A stretch of DNA of 64,000 bases, from contig JABCTZ010000007.1 in assembly GCA_018238155.1 (NCBI GenBank), positions 124,001 through 188,000 of the forward strand, in the 5' to 3' direction. This DNA comes from Candidatus Heimdallarchaeota archaeon. GTDB taxonomy: Archaea; Asgardarchaeota; Heimdallarchaeia; JABLTI01. Below, piece after piece: positions 1-8,354 of this stretch (its first letter is position 1; each line of letters starts with the position of its first letter). The notes below the pieces were generated by a model. That model searched no databases, was not told the origin of the DNA, and was given only the letters and a program-made list of their open reading frames with translations. Made by a program: the position numbers and the translations under genes.

Positions 1-1
1 T

Positions 2-559
2 GCCAACGTCAATGTTCAGTTGTATGTAGATGTAAAAGATGATTATATCGTTGAGACAGTTGCAGATGATATTCGTGGGAAAGTTTTTGGGCGGAGAATT
101 GAAGACATAGATGAAAGAGTGACTATTTCGACAGGTAGTCTCAGAGCAGCAGTCATATATGGCTCTCTAAATTCCAATTTTATTGCATCTATTTTCATTC
201 TTATCTTTGCTATGTCGTTAATGATGGTAATACATAGTTTGGAGCGTTCAAACGAAGTAGGAATTTTGAAAGCTATTGGTATATCTCCAAAGCAACTCTT
301 CTCGTTTTTCTTCGTAGAATCACTCACTGTTATAATTGTAGGTGCAATAGTTGGAACATTCCTGGGGATGATTACTTCATATATGTTTATGTCAATAATA
401 ACAATCAATAGATTCATCCCACCCTGGGGGATGGTTTTTTCACCATGGAAGATTATTGGAACAATATTAGTTATGTTATTTGCATCCATGCTTAGCTCAG
501 CAATTCCAGGAGTTCTCTTTTCAAGACGGAAAGAAGCGCAAATTATGCGAGAGCTATGA
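2..559 (+). CDS. FtsX-like ABC transporter permease, C-terminal part (5' end outside window)
   Basis: The reading frame is open from the first bases of the window, so only the C-terminal part is present. A soluble stretch is followed by a membrane segment (FILIFAMSLMMVI) and then the sequence RSNEVGILKAIGISPKQLF, which is the typical cytoplasmic coupling region of FtsX/MacB/LolC-type permeases. Two more membrane segments follow, and the protein ends in a short basic tail (SRRKEAQIMREL). Family knowledge: such permeases work with an ABC ATPase in lipoprotein, peptide or lipid export, or in cell-envelope signalling. The ATPase partner would lie upstream and is not visible, so the substrate cannot be stated. 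The family assignment is firm; the specific role is unknown. Confidence 0.85.
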   Translation, partial: ANVNVQLYVDVKDDYIVETVADDIRGKVFGRRIEDIDERVTISTGSLRAAVIYGSLNSNFIASIFILIFAMSLMMVIHSLERSNEVGILKAIGISPKQLFSFFFVESLTVIIVGAIVGTFLGMITSYMFMSIITINRFIPPWGMVFSPWKIIGTILVMLFASMLSSAIPGVLFSRRKEAQIMREL

Positions 560-798
560 AACAAATTTTTTTGTTTATAATAATGTAAAAGAGAAAGGAT
601 AATTGCTACAAACAAAATAGAAGTTACAAAGAAAAACGAATGAAAACTCATAAATGAACAAAAAATTTTAAAACTGAACAAAAGAGACTAAAATATAGTG
701 AAGTTATTCTTTTAATAACCTCTACAAAACATTATTAAAAGGAAAATGAAACAGCAATTAATATAAGAAAAATTTAACTGTTAATTAGGTGTAAACAA

Positions 799-2202
799 AT
801 GGCAGATGATAAACCGCATTTGAATCTAGTCGTCATTGGTCATGTTGATCATGGTAAAAGTACAATGACTGGACATGCTCTCTACAAAGCAGGAGCAGTC
901 GACGAAAGGTTGATCCAGAAGTATGCAGAAGAATCAGAGGCAATCGGAAAGCCTTCATGGAAATACGCTTGGGTCTTGCAAAAGCTCCAGGAAGAACGCG
1001 AAAGAGGTTTAACTATTGATGTTTCTTTCTTCAAGTTTGAAACTAAAAATAGCGTTTTTACAATTATAGATGCCCCTGGTCACAGGGACTTTGTAAAGAA
1101 CATGATTACTGGTGCCTCTCAAGCTAACGCTGCAATTCTCGTCGTTTCTGTTGAAAAGAACGACCTTGAGTCTGGTCTTGCTGAAGAGCGAGTTGAGAAA
1201 ACACCAAAGGGTGATCGAAGAATCCCTGGTGGTCAAACAATTGAGCATTTAACACTTGCAATTACTCTTGGCATTACCCAAATAGTTGTTGCAGTAAATA
1301 AAATGGATCTGGTAAAGTTTGAAGAAAAAGCTTACCTTGGTGTTGTTGAAAGAATAACCGCATTACTTCAAGGTTTTGTTAAAAGTGGTCTTGTTTCAAA
1401 AGAACGTGTTGATTCCATAAAATTCGTTCCAACAAGTGGAATGACTGGAGATGGTTTAGTTGGCAAAAGCGATAAAATGACTTGGTATAAAGGTTTAGCT
1501 TTAATGGATGCAATTAATGAATTCAAAGCACCAGAAAAACCAACTAGTAAACCACTCAGAATGCCTGTTCAAGATGTGTATGCAATCAAAGGTGTAGGTA
1601 CTGTCCCAGTAGGGAAAATCGAATCTGGTATATTAAAACCAGGCGATGAAGTTGTTTTCCCAATTTCAAATCAAAGTGCAAAAGTTCAATCCATTGAAAT
1701 GCATCACGAACAACTTACACAAGCAGTTCCTGGTGATAATGTAGGCTTTAACATAAAAGGTGTTGCTCGAAATGAAATCCTCAAAGGCGATGTCATTGGT
1801 CACGCTAAAGATGCTCCAAAGATCGTTGAGACCTTTGTTGCCCGTACCTTCGTTTTGAAGAACCTCTCCAAACCTGGAGCTTCACAACCAACTGGTATGG
1901 CTAAAGGCTATGCACCAATCATTCATCTTGGTCAAGCTGCACAAGCATGCCAAATTGTTGATTGGAAGGTTTTAAAGAAATCACCACAACGTAAATCCTT
2001 AGTTGCAACTGGTGAATATGATCCAAAAATTTACCTTATACAAGGTGATTTTGCTGAGATTACATTCCAACCATTTGCACCATTCATATGCGAAAAATTC
2101 GCTGACTTCCCCGCATTGGGACGTTTTGCCGCACGTGATATGGGACAAACCGTTGCTGTAGGAATTGTTACAGACGTAAAAGCAAAAAAGATAAAAGAAT
2201 AG
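799..2202 (+). CDS. tuf: Translation elongation factor EF-1 alpha (aEF1A)
   Basis: This GTPase delivers aminoacyl-tRNA to the ribosomal A site. The G1 loop GHVDHGKST is at residues 14-22, G3 DAPGHRDF at 91-98 and G4 NKMD at 167-170. The EF-1A insertion before helix 3 (about 121-145) is present, as are the two beta-barrel domains. The C-terminal signature ALGRFAARDMGQTVAVG confirms the class. At 467 residues it is longer than most archaeal EF-1A (about 430) and close to the eukaryotic length. Domain III is unusual: the stretch around residues 355-425 (GYAPIIHLGQAAQACQIVDW) departs from the common form. The ATG is preceded by a purine-rich TAGGTG. The gene stands alone rather than in a ribosomal protein operon, and a hairpin terminator overlaps its stop codon. 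Confidence 0.96.
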   Translation: MADDKPHLNLVVIGHVDHGKSTMTGHALYKAGAVDERLIQKYAEESEAIGKPSWKYAWVLQKLQEERERGLTIDVSFFKFETKNSVFTIIDAPGHRDFVKNMITGASQANAAILVVSVEKNDLESGLAEERVEKTPKGDRRIPGGQTIEHLTLAITLGITQIVVAVNKMDLVKFEEKAYLGVVERITALLQGFVKSGLVSKERVDSIKFVPTSGMTGDGLVGKSDKMTWYKGLALMDAINEFKAPEKPTSKPLRMPVQDVYAIKGVGTVPVGKIESGILKPGDEVVFPISNQSAKVQSIEMHHEQLTQAVPGDNVGFNIKGVARNEILKGDVIGHAKDAPKIVETFVARTFVLKNLSKPGASQPTGMAKGYAPIIHLGQAAQACQIVDWKVLKKSPQRKSLVATGEYDPKIYLIQGDFAEITFQPFAPFICEKFADFPALGRFAARDMGQTVAVGIVTDVKAKKIKE

Positions 2203-2230
2203 AAATCTAAATTCTATTCTCTTTTTCTTA
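2196..2230 (+). terminator. Stem-loop terminator of the EF-1A gene
   Basis: A perfect 9-bp inverted repeat (AGAATAGAA at 2196-2204, TTCTATTCT at 2212-2220) with a 7-base loop overlaps the stop codon of the EF-1A gene. It is followed by a T-rich run. This is read directly from the sequence; the function is inferred. Confidence 0.6.
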
Positions 2231-2311
2231 TTTTTATTACTTCTTATATTCATCTGGAAAAGATTTTTTAATTCAATGCCTCTGAAGATTAATTAAAAAC
2301 ATAAATATAAC

Positions 2312-2337
2312 TTGGATACCAATATATTGTTATCTAA
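2312..2337. promoter_or_regulatory. Palindromic operator upstream of the PadR gene
   Basis: The core 2315-2334 reads GATACCAATATATTGTTATC, a near-perfect 20-bp palindrome with only one mismatched pair, and TT/AA flanks continue the symmetry. A TATA-like element (ATAAATATAA, 2301-2310) lies just upstream. The palindrome would therefore cover the expected transcription start near 2330. PadR proteins are dimeric and often repress their own genes, so an autoregulatory operator is the natural reading. This is inference from position. Confidence 0.55.
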
Positions 2338-2361
2338 CTATAACTTTGGAGTTGTGATTTT

Positions 2362-3033
2362 TTGCCTGGAAAAAGTGAGAGTAGTCATCGCAGTAATAGA
2401 AATTCTGTACCTGAAATAGGACATGAGTTAATATCAGGTTTAACACAATTATTGGTTCTTCTAATCCTTAAAAAAGGCCCTCAGCATGGGTATGAGCTTG
2501 CAAGTATGCTTGAACCAGTTTATGGTCGAAGACTTTCTCCTGGTACTATTTATCCACTTCTCCAAAGGATGAAAACAAAAGAGTATATTCAAAGTAAATC
2601 TACAGTAGTATCTGGTCGTAAAAGGAAAACTTATGTTGTTACTCGTTTAGGTCGAATTGCGATGGATAATGCTCAAGATAGTTTGCATTGCATTATTAAT
2701 AACAAAGCTCCTAATCTAGATACAGATGCCCCTGGAGAAGAGTTGCTGAAAAGTCTAGCTCAATTTAGAATTTTACTAATACTTAAGCTATCTCCTTTAC
2801 ATGGATATGAATTGGTTGAAAAACTAGCTAATTATTTTGGACAGAAAATTGCACTCGGCACCATTTATCCTTCACTTCATCGCTTAGTTGATAAGGGATA
2901 TATCATGGGTAAATCACACTGGGAAGGCGATCGAGAACGAAAAGTCTATGAATTGACAGAAACAGGTAAAAATGCAACCAAAATCGCTCTTGTTGAAGTT
3001 ACACGAATTGTTGATGATACAATATTTAATTAA
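2362..3033 (+). CDS. PadR-family transcriptional regulator with two tandem PadR domains
   Basis: Two copies of the PadR winged-helix domain occur in one chain. Copy 1 is at about residues 28-105 (LVLLILKKGPQHGYELASML, then LSPGTIYPLLQRMK). Copy 2 is at about 135-215 (ILLILKLSPLHGYELVEKLA, then ALGTIYPSLHRLVDKGYI). PadR proteins normally have one such domain and dimerise through a C-terminal helix. Here the duplication could build the dimer within one polypeptide, which is inference. The start is TTG at 2362, the first usable start in frame after the promoter. The palindrome at 2312-2337 just upstream suggests autoregulation. The target genes are unknown. Confidence 0.88.
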   Translation: MPGKSESSHRSNRNSVPEIGHELISGLTQLLVLLILKKGPQHGYELASMLEPVYGRRLSPGTIYPLLQRMKTKEYIQSKSTVVSGRKRKTYVVTRLGRIAMDNAQDSLHCIINNKAPNLDTDAPGEELLKSLAQFRILLILKLSPLHGYELVEKLANYFGQKIALGTIYPSLHRLVDKGYIMGKSHWEGDRERKVYELTETGKNATKIALVEVTRIVDDTIFN

Positions 3034-3172
3034 TATTTATGTTCTTTTAATCCACCTCGACCTAAATCGATAATTCTTCGTTAATGAAAAATGCTTTAAA
3101 TCAAGAAAAATAAAAGAAATAGTATCAATCCAGAACATTGAACTTTAATTGCTATTACTATTGGTGTAAATA

Positions 3173-3622
3173 ATGCGTGAAAATCACTTCATTTGGTTCA
3201 TAACTAGCAGCGTATTAGGTGTACTTTTTATTATTTGGGCTTCAATTGCACCAAGCCTTCCTCTTGTTCCTGGCGATATTTGGATGTTAATTCCGGGTAT
3301 AATATTAGTCGTAATCGGTTTATTAGGTATCTTTGATAGTATGGTTTCTGATAGAGTGTTTTTGAAATATCTCTCTAAAATGGAAAACGAGCGAATTAGT
3401 TTGACCAATCTTTCAATAGATCTAAATATTGAAATTTCTGATTTGCGTGAACTTTTACTAACTCTACGTAGTCAAGGTAAATTAAAGGTTTTTTTTGACG
3501 AAAAAACCGGTGAAATAGTTTCTTCAAAGCTATATCAAGGAATAATCTGTTCTTTCTGTGGTGAACCTCAATCTGCAGAACAATTTTGTTCTTTCTGCGG
3601 TACAGAAAAACTTGAAGAATAA
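3173..3622 (+). CDS. Small membrane protein with cytoplasmic winged-helix-like region and C-terminal zinc ribbon
   Basis: The 149-residue protein starts with two membrane segments (about residues 8-27 and 37-55). A helical region at about 75-115 resembles a small winged helix (LTNLSIDLNIEISDLRELL). The C-terminus is a zinc ribbon with the pattern CxxC-x8-CxxC (CSFCGE... CSFCGT). No specific family is recognised. The combination suggests a membrane-attached regulator or assembly factor, but the function is unknown. The start is ATG at 3173, preceded by the weak purine-poor sequence GGTGTAAATA. Neighbours give no clear functional hint. Confidence 0.7.
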   Translation: MRENHFIWFITSSVLGVLFIIWASIAPSLPLVPGDIWMLIPGIILVVIGLLGIFDSMVSDRVFLKYLSKMENERISLTNLSIDLNIEISDLRELLLTLRSQGKLKVFFDEKTGEIVSSKLYQGIICSFCGEPQSAEQFCSFCGTEKLEE

Positions 3623-3663
3623 ATCATTGTAAATAGTAAATTGAAAAAACTGAGCTGGAAAAA

Positions 3664-4632
3664 ATGGGTAAAAAGTTCAAAGGAATCGGTTGTCCCTGTG
3701 TTACCCCGTTCAATCAAGATGAAAGTTTAGATTTAATTGGATTAAGAGAGTTAATTGACTTTTTAATTAATTCTGAAATTAATGCAATAATCCCTACAGG
3801 TAGTAGTGGGGAACATTATTCTTTAAGTGATGAAGAATATCATCAAGTAATTGATACGGTACTAGATCAAGTAAATGGTGCTGTGCCAGTCTATATCGGT
3901 CTTCCCTCTGAATCTAAAATAAGGTTACTAGAAATTGCTAAATATGCTACAGATGCAGGTGCAGATGGGTTTGTAGTTTACCCCCCAAAAATCCCTACGC
4001 TTTCAGCTCAAGAATTGATTTCCCATTATGAATCAATAAGTAAGAATATTACTAATTTCACCTTATTTGTGAATAATCCTGATGGGTGTGGTATAGATTT
4101 ACCCGTTGAATCTATTAGAAGGATTTCTAAATTCGCTCATACAGTTGGAATGGTTGAGCTTAGCAGTGATTTCAAGAAAATCTCTCAAATAAGCTCAGAA
4201 GTAAGTGATGATTTTCGAGTATATACTGGTAGAGGTTTGCTGTTTCCTCAAGCTCTAAAAGAAGGTGGAGTTGAGGGCGCTATTATTCCAAGTGCAAATG
4301 TCGTTCCAAATTTACACGTTGAATTATATGAAGCTTTCAATGTTGAGATGAAAGAACGTTTTGAAGAAATACAAACCAAACTTCTCCCTCTTGAAATTGG
4401 TTTAAAGCTTGGATCATTTCCTTCTGCAATAAAAGCTAGTTTGAACCTTCTTGGGGTCAATGTTGGCAATCCACGTAAACCCCTTTTTCCACTTTCTGAT
4501 AGTGATTTAGAGAAATTACGAAATATTTTAGTTGCATCAGGTTGTCTAAGACCTCCAGCTAAAGAAGAGGAAGAATCTCCAAAAAAGAATAAGGAAACCG
4601 TTTCAACCAATAAAAAGAAGAATGGTAAGTAA
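3664..4632 (+). CDS. DapA/NanA-family (dihydrodipicolinate synthase-like) protein lacking the Schiff-base lysine
   Basis: The (beta/alpha)8 aldolase fold of the DapA/NanA family is clear: GCPCVTPF near the N-terminus, the substrate-carboxylate loop TGSSGEHYSL (about 45-54), and ANVVPNLH late in the barrel. The catalytic lysine in the family motif GIKxxxGD is replaced: the corresponding stretch is VGMVELSSDF (161-170), with Val164 at the lysine position. The TPYY motif that carries the catalytic tyrosine reads VVYPPK (about 104-109), so that residue also appears lost. A basic, lysine-rich tail of about 25 residues follows. Either it uses different chemistry or it is a non-enzymatic binding protein. 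It should not be annotated as DapA. Confidence 0.8.
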   Translation: MGKKFKGIGCPCVTPFNQDESLDLIGLRELIDFLINSEINAIIPTGSSGEHYSLSDEEYHQVIDTVLDQVNGAVPVYIGLPSESKIRLLEIAKYATDAGADGFVVYPPKIPTLSAQELISHYESISKNITNFTLFVNNPDGCGIDLPVESIRRISKFAHTVGMVELSSDFKKISQISSEVSDDFRVYTGRGLLFPQALKEGGVEGAIIPSANVVPNLHVELYEAFNVEMKERFEEIQTKLLPLEIGLKLGSFPSAIKASLNLLGVNVGNPRKPLFPLSDSDLEKLRNILVASGCLRPPAKEEEESPKKNKETVSTNKKKNGK

Positions 4633-4671
4633 ATAGTATTTATTACAGAATATTGTATTGAGTGTTCTATT

Positions 4672-5949
4672 ATGTCTTTCGAACTTATTTATTCCATCAT
4701 AATTCCCATAGTAACTCTTGCTGCTTTGCTTTATGCAGGAATTGAGGATATTCTCCATAGAGAGATTCGAAGAGAAATTGTCTGGATTATTATGGTTATC
4801 GTTGGATTAGTAATGGATACTTTATATGTCATTAATGCAGAAGATCAAAATAAGGCTCTGCTTCTGATCTTAATTACTGTTGTTTTAGGATTTTTAATTG
4901 GGTTTGTTTTGTTTTATCTTGGTGTATGGGGTGGTGCTGATACCAAAGCACTATGGGCGCTCTCAATACTTACTCCTATTAATCCTCTTACTAGTAATTT
5001 AATAAACATTAATTTGCCCGATTTATTGATAATAAATATCATTGACTCAATGGTATTTTCTTTATTGTTGAATGCTGGACTTGTAGCTATTTTTTATCCA
5101 ATAATTCTGATGGTAGTAAATACTATTTCAGCATCAAAGGAATCACTCTTTGAAGAAGTAAGGGGAACTACATCCCAAAAAATCAGATGTTTCTTCTTCG
5201 GATATAAAAAGAATATAAGCAAAATTAATGAGAAAAAAATACATTTTGATTTTCTAGAAGAATTCAGTGATAGAGAATTTGAAGGTAAATTTGAAGGTGG
5301 TTTTGAAGGTCGATTAGATGGTAAATTCATTGGTATTTTTGATGGTGAGTTAATAGGTGAATTTACTGGAAAAGCAACTGGGGTGATTCAATTGTCTGAT
5401 ACAATAGATTTCGAACAACTATCTTTTGATAATGCTATTGCCAAAGCTAAACAGTTTACAAAAGAATTTGAACTCAGAAAAGATGATGATGAAACAGTAC
5501 CTGCTCTCTTAACGAAATATCGCAGGACGTTTGAAGGAACAGAAGACGCCGTTTTAGATTCTAAGGAATATATAATCAATATTGATGGTAGACATACTCA
5601 TCCAATTAAAGGATGCTTCATTGGTACACTTGAAGGAATTTTCGAAGGCAAGTTATCTGGTAAAATGTTTGGTAAATTAGTAGGCGATTTTGAAGGTCAA
5701 TCATCAAAAGGAAAAATAATTGGCAATACTACCAAGAACTCTCAAAATTGGCAACTAAATATACGAATGGGTTTAGATGAAGATGAAGTTATGGAACAAA
5801 GACAATTGAGAACTCTTTGGCAACTAAGAAAACAAAACAAGAAATCAGTCTGGGTAACCCCTGGAATACCTTTTGTTTCTTTAATGTTTTTAGGCTATAT
5901 TCAGTATTTGTTGTATGGCAATATTGCTCTACTTTTATTCAATTTATAA
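4672..5949 (+). CDS. A24-family prepilin/preflagellin peptidase with a large inserted tetrapeptide-repeat domain
   Basis: The two catalytic aspartates of the membrane A24 peptidase family (PilD/FlaK/PibD) are visible: Asp26 in AGIEDILHREI and Asp90 in GGADTKAL. Four to five membrane segments fill residues 1-160, and a last one is at about 393-425, beginning with the family-typical PGIPFV. Between them lies a soluble insertion of about 230 residues. It contains two blocks with strict period-4 glycine spacing: about residues 203-236 (GKFEGGFEGRLDGKF and on) and about 318-345 (GCFIGTLEGIFEGKLSG and on). Family members are usually 200-350 residues, so this protein is large. It probably processes class III signal peptides of archaellum or pilus subunits. 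The role of the insert is unknown. Confidence 0.85.
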   Translation: MSFELIYSIIIPIVTLAALLYAGIEDILHREIRREIVWIIMVIVGLVMDTLYVINAEDQNKALLLILITVVLGFLIGFVLFYLGVWGGADTKALWALSILTPINPLTSNLININLPDLLIINIIDSMVFSLLLNAGLVAIFYPIILMVVNTISASKESLFEEVRGTTSQKIRCFFFGYKKNISKINEKKIHFDFLEEFSDREFEGKFEGGFEGRLDGKFIGIFDGELIGEFTGKATGVIQLSDTIDFEQLSFDNAIAKAKQFTKEFELRKDDDETVPALLTKYRRTFEGTEDAVLDSKEYIINIDGRHTHPIKGCFIGTLEGIFEGKLSGKMFGKLVGDFEGQSSKGKIIGNTTKNSQNWQLNIRMGLDEDEVMEQRQLRTLWQLRKQNKKSVWVTPGIPFVSLMFLGYIQYLLYGNIALLLFNL

Positions 5950-6037
5950 CCAAATTAAACAAGAAACACTATTTTATTTATAAAAATGAGCGAAGAATTT
6001 TTTATTAAGAAGAAAAAATGACACAAGGTAAGGACAA

Positions 6038-7420
6038 ATGAATGATTATGTTATCGTAGGTGCTGGTCCCTCTGGGATCTTTTGTGCACTAGAACTTCTT
6101 AAACAAGGTGTAACTAAAATTACCCTTATTGATCGAGGCAAGGAAGTCTACAAAAGGAAATGCCCTCGACGAGAACGAAATATTGAATGCGTAGCCTGTT
6201 CTATTTGTGACATTACAAGTGGTTTTGGTGGAGCAGGAGCTTGGTCCGATGGTAAGATTACAAAAGATATCACTGGTACCGTTGGAGGTTGGATGACTGA
6301 TTTTCTCACTCATGAAGAACTAGCAAAATATACTGAATATGTTGATGAAGTTGTTCTTTCCTATAGCAATGGTGGTGATCGATATTTCTCTCCTGACCCT
6401 GAATTTGTTGATCAAAAGAAAAGCATTTGCAGAGCGGAAAACATGAAATTGATTACTTATCCTATTCGACATTTGGGAACTGATAATGCTTCTGCAATCA
6501 TGGATAATATTTACCTGTTTTTGAAAGATAAAATTAACATTATTCTAAAATCAACTGTTGATAAAATTCTTATTGAAAAAGGTAAAGCTATTGGTGTTTC
6601 AACAACAAAAGGAGAAACTTTCAAAGCGAATAAAGTAGTTATGGCAGTTGGTCGTGGTGGAACTAATTGGCTTAAAGCAGAATGTGATAGATTAAAAATT
6701 AAATACTCTAATAATGCCGTTGATATTGGTGTTCGTGTTGAAACCTTGAATGAATATTGTGCTGAGTTCACAGATAATTTATATGAATTTAAAATTGAAT
6801 ATGCAACGAAAACCTATGAGGATTCTGTTCGAACTTTCTGTGTTTGCCCTGGTGGATATGTTACAACTGAACGTTATGAGGAAACAACCTGTGTGAACGG
6901 TGAAAGTAGAACTAATGTAAAGAGTCCGAATACTAATTTTGCTATTCTCGTAACCTGCAATTTTACTGAGCCATTTAATCAACCCATTCAATATGCAAAA
7001 CATGTTGCATACCTTTCGAACATGCTCTCAGGTGGGAATTCCGTTTTAGTACAACGATTTGAAGATTTGAAGAATGGTCGACGTTCAACACCTGCTAGAT
7101 TAGCTCGTTCAGTGATCAAACCAACGTTGGAAAGTGCAATAGCAGGAGATATTACCTTTGCAATGCCAAGTAGAGTAATGAGTAATTTAAGAGATTTCTT
7201 GACTCATTTGAATGTTATAATGCCTGGAATTGATGGTCCAAATACTCTATTATATGCTCCTGAGATTAAGCTATATAGTATTCGAATTGATCTCACCAAA
7301 AATTTAGAATCCAAGGACATTAAAAATCTATACTTTTGTGGTGACGGCGCAGGAATTACTCGAGGTGTTATGCAAAGTGCTATTTCTGGAATTGTTGTTG
7401 CCAAAGCTGATAAAAAATGA
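6038..7420 (+). CDS. FAD-dependent dehydrogenase (COG2509-like)
   Basis: The N-terminal Rossmann dinucleotide-binding motif is VGAGPSG (about 7-13). A cysteine-rich segment follows (CPRRERNIECVACSIC, about 42-57), then GFGGAGAWSDGK (about 62-73). The C-terminal FAD-contact region reads YFCGDGAGITRGVMQSAISG. This order is characteristic of the uncharacterised FAD-dependent dehydrogenase group related to COG2509, and 460 residues is the normal size. The cysteines could serve redox chemistry or metal binding. The substrate is unknown. The ATG start follows AAGGACAA. The nearby divergent genes do not define a pathway. Confidence 0.82.
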   Translation: MNDYVIVGAGPSGIFCALELLKQGVTKITLIDRGKEVYKRKCPRRERNIECVACSICDITSGFGGAGAWSDGKITKDITGTVGGWMTDFLTHEELAKYTEYVDEVVLSYSNGGDRYFSPDPEFVDQKKSICRAENMKLITYPIRHLGTDNASAIMDNIYLFLKDKINIILKSTVDKILIEKGKAIGVSTTKGETFKANKVVMAVGRGGTNWLKAECDRLKIKYSNNAVDIGVRVETLNEYCAEFTDNLYEFKIEYATKTYEDSVRTFCVCPGGYVTTERYEETTCVNGESRTNVKSPNTNFAILVTCNFTEPFNQPIQYAKHVAYLSNMLSGGNSVLVQRFEDLKNGRRSTPARLARSVIKPTLESAIAGDITFAMPSRVMSNLRDFLTHLNVIMPGIDGPNTLLYAPEIKLYSIRIDLTKNLESKDIKNLYFCGDGAGITRGVMQSAISGIVVAKADKK

Positions 7421-7444
7421 TCAATACTGAACTTTGTTTATTTG

Positions 7445-8305
7445 CTAGTATTTTCTTTTCTTTTTACTAGCATTTACTTCTTTTCTTAGCGTATTTAGTT
7501 TCTTTTCTAGTTCTCTTCTATTTTCTCGGAGATTTCTTAATGTACCAATTAAAACCCCCTCGAGAGTAAATACTTCAGCATTTTCAAAATCAATTGCATC
7601 TCTCATTAGTACTATCGTTCTAAAATACTCGCTATCTATAGAATATCCTTCGATATATCTGTTAAATGGGGGAATAATAATATGAATTCTATCCGGTTTT
7701 CCTTCTAAAATATTCAACCATTTTGCTTTTACCCAAACCTTTTGAGTTATTTTAGAGCCTATTTCATCACGAAAGGTATACGCAGGATGAGCATGAGCAG
7801 AAATAGTTATGTCAGCAGTCCATACATCTAATGCAGGTGATGCATGCCCATGCCAAAGACCGATTGATTTATTTGTTTCTTTTTGCGTTAATCGAAATCC
7901 TTCAGCTTGAATAAGATTGATTTCTTCGGGAATGACTTCTTCAATTTTTCCATCATGATTTCCTTTTACTATTATTACATTTGTTTTTTTCACTAATCGT
8001 TTAAGAAACTTCCAAATTCTTCCTGCAATTGGGTGTGGTGTTCCATAAATAGCGTCTTTAAAATCACCTAGAAATATTAACGTGTCCGGTTTTTTTTCAT
8101 CAAGTAACCGAATGATATCATCTTCTGGTCGTTTTGATTCTGGAAGAATGATTCCTTTTTTGTTTCTTCCATAAACATAACCAATGTGTAAATCAGAAAC
8201 AATTAATGTTTTATTCATTTCCTTTTCATTAAACATTATTGCAGGTATCCCTGGAATAATTATTGAATTAGATTGCCCTTTCTTCTCATTGATGGACTTG
8301 GTCAT
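7445..8305 (-). CDS. Calcineurin-like metallophosphoesterase (ICC-like)
   Basis: All metal-binding motifs of the calcineurin-like fold are present in order: DLHIGY (about 37-42), GDFKD (about 80-84), GNHDG (about 115-119), HGHA (about 152-155) and SAHAHPAY (about 169-176). The overall layout matches the archaeal COG1407 group of predicted phosphoesterases, whose substrate is not established. The C-terminus is a basic, coiled-coil-prone tail (NLRENRRELEKKLN). The gene is the last of a minus-strand run (Rag-like GTPase, longin-like protein, phosphoesterase) with short gaps, so co-expression is plausible, but a functional link is not shown. Confidence 0.88.
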   Translation of the reverse strand: MTKSINEKKGQSNSIIIPGIPAIMFNEKEMNKTLIVSDLHIGYVYGRNKKGIILPESKRPEDDIIRLLDEKKPDTLIFLGDFKDAIYGTPHPIAGRIWKFLKRLVKKTNVIIVKGNHDGKIEEVIPEEINLIQAEGFRLTQKETNKSIGLWHGHASPALDVWTADITISAHAHPAYTFRDEIGSKITQKVWVKAKWLNILEGKPDRIHIIIPPFNRYIEGYSIDSEYFRTIVLMRDAIDFENAEVFTLEGVLIGTLRNLRENRRELEKKLNTLRKEVNASKKKRKY

Positions 8306-8354
8306 TCTTTCGGAGAATCCTCCTTATTAGTTTATCTAGTAATTATTGAGATTC

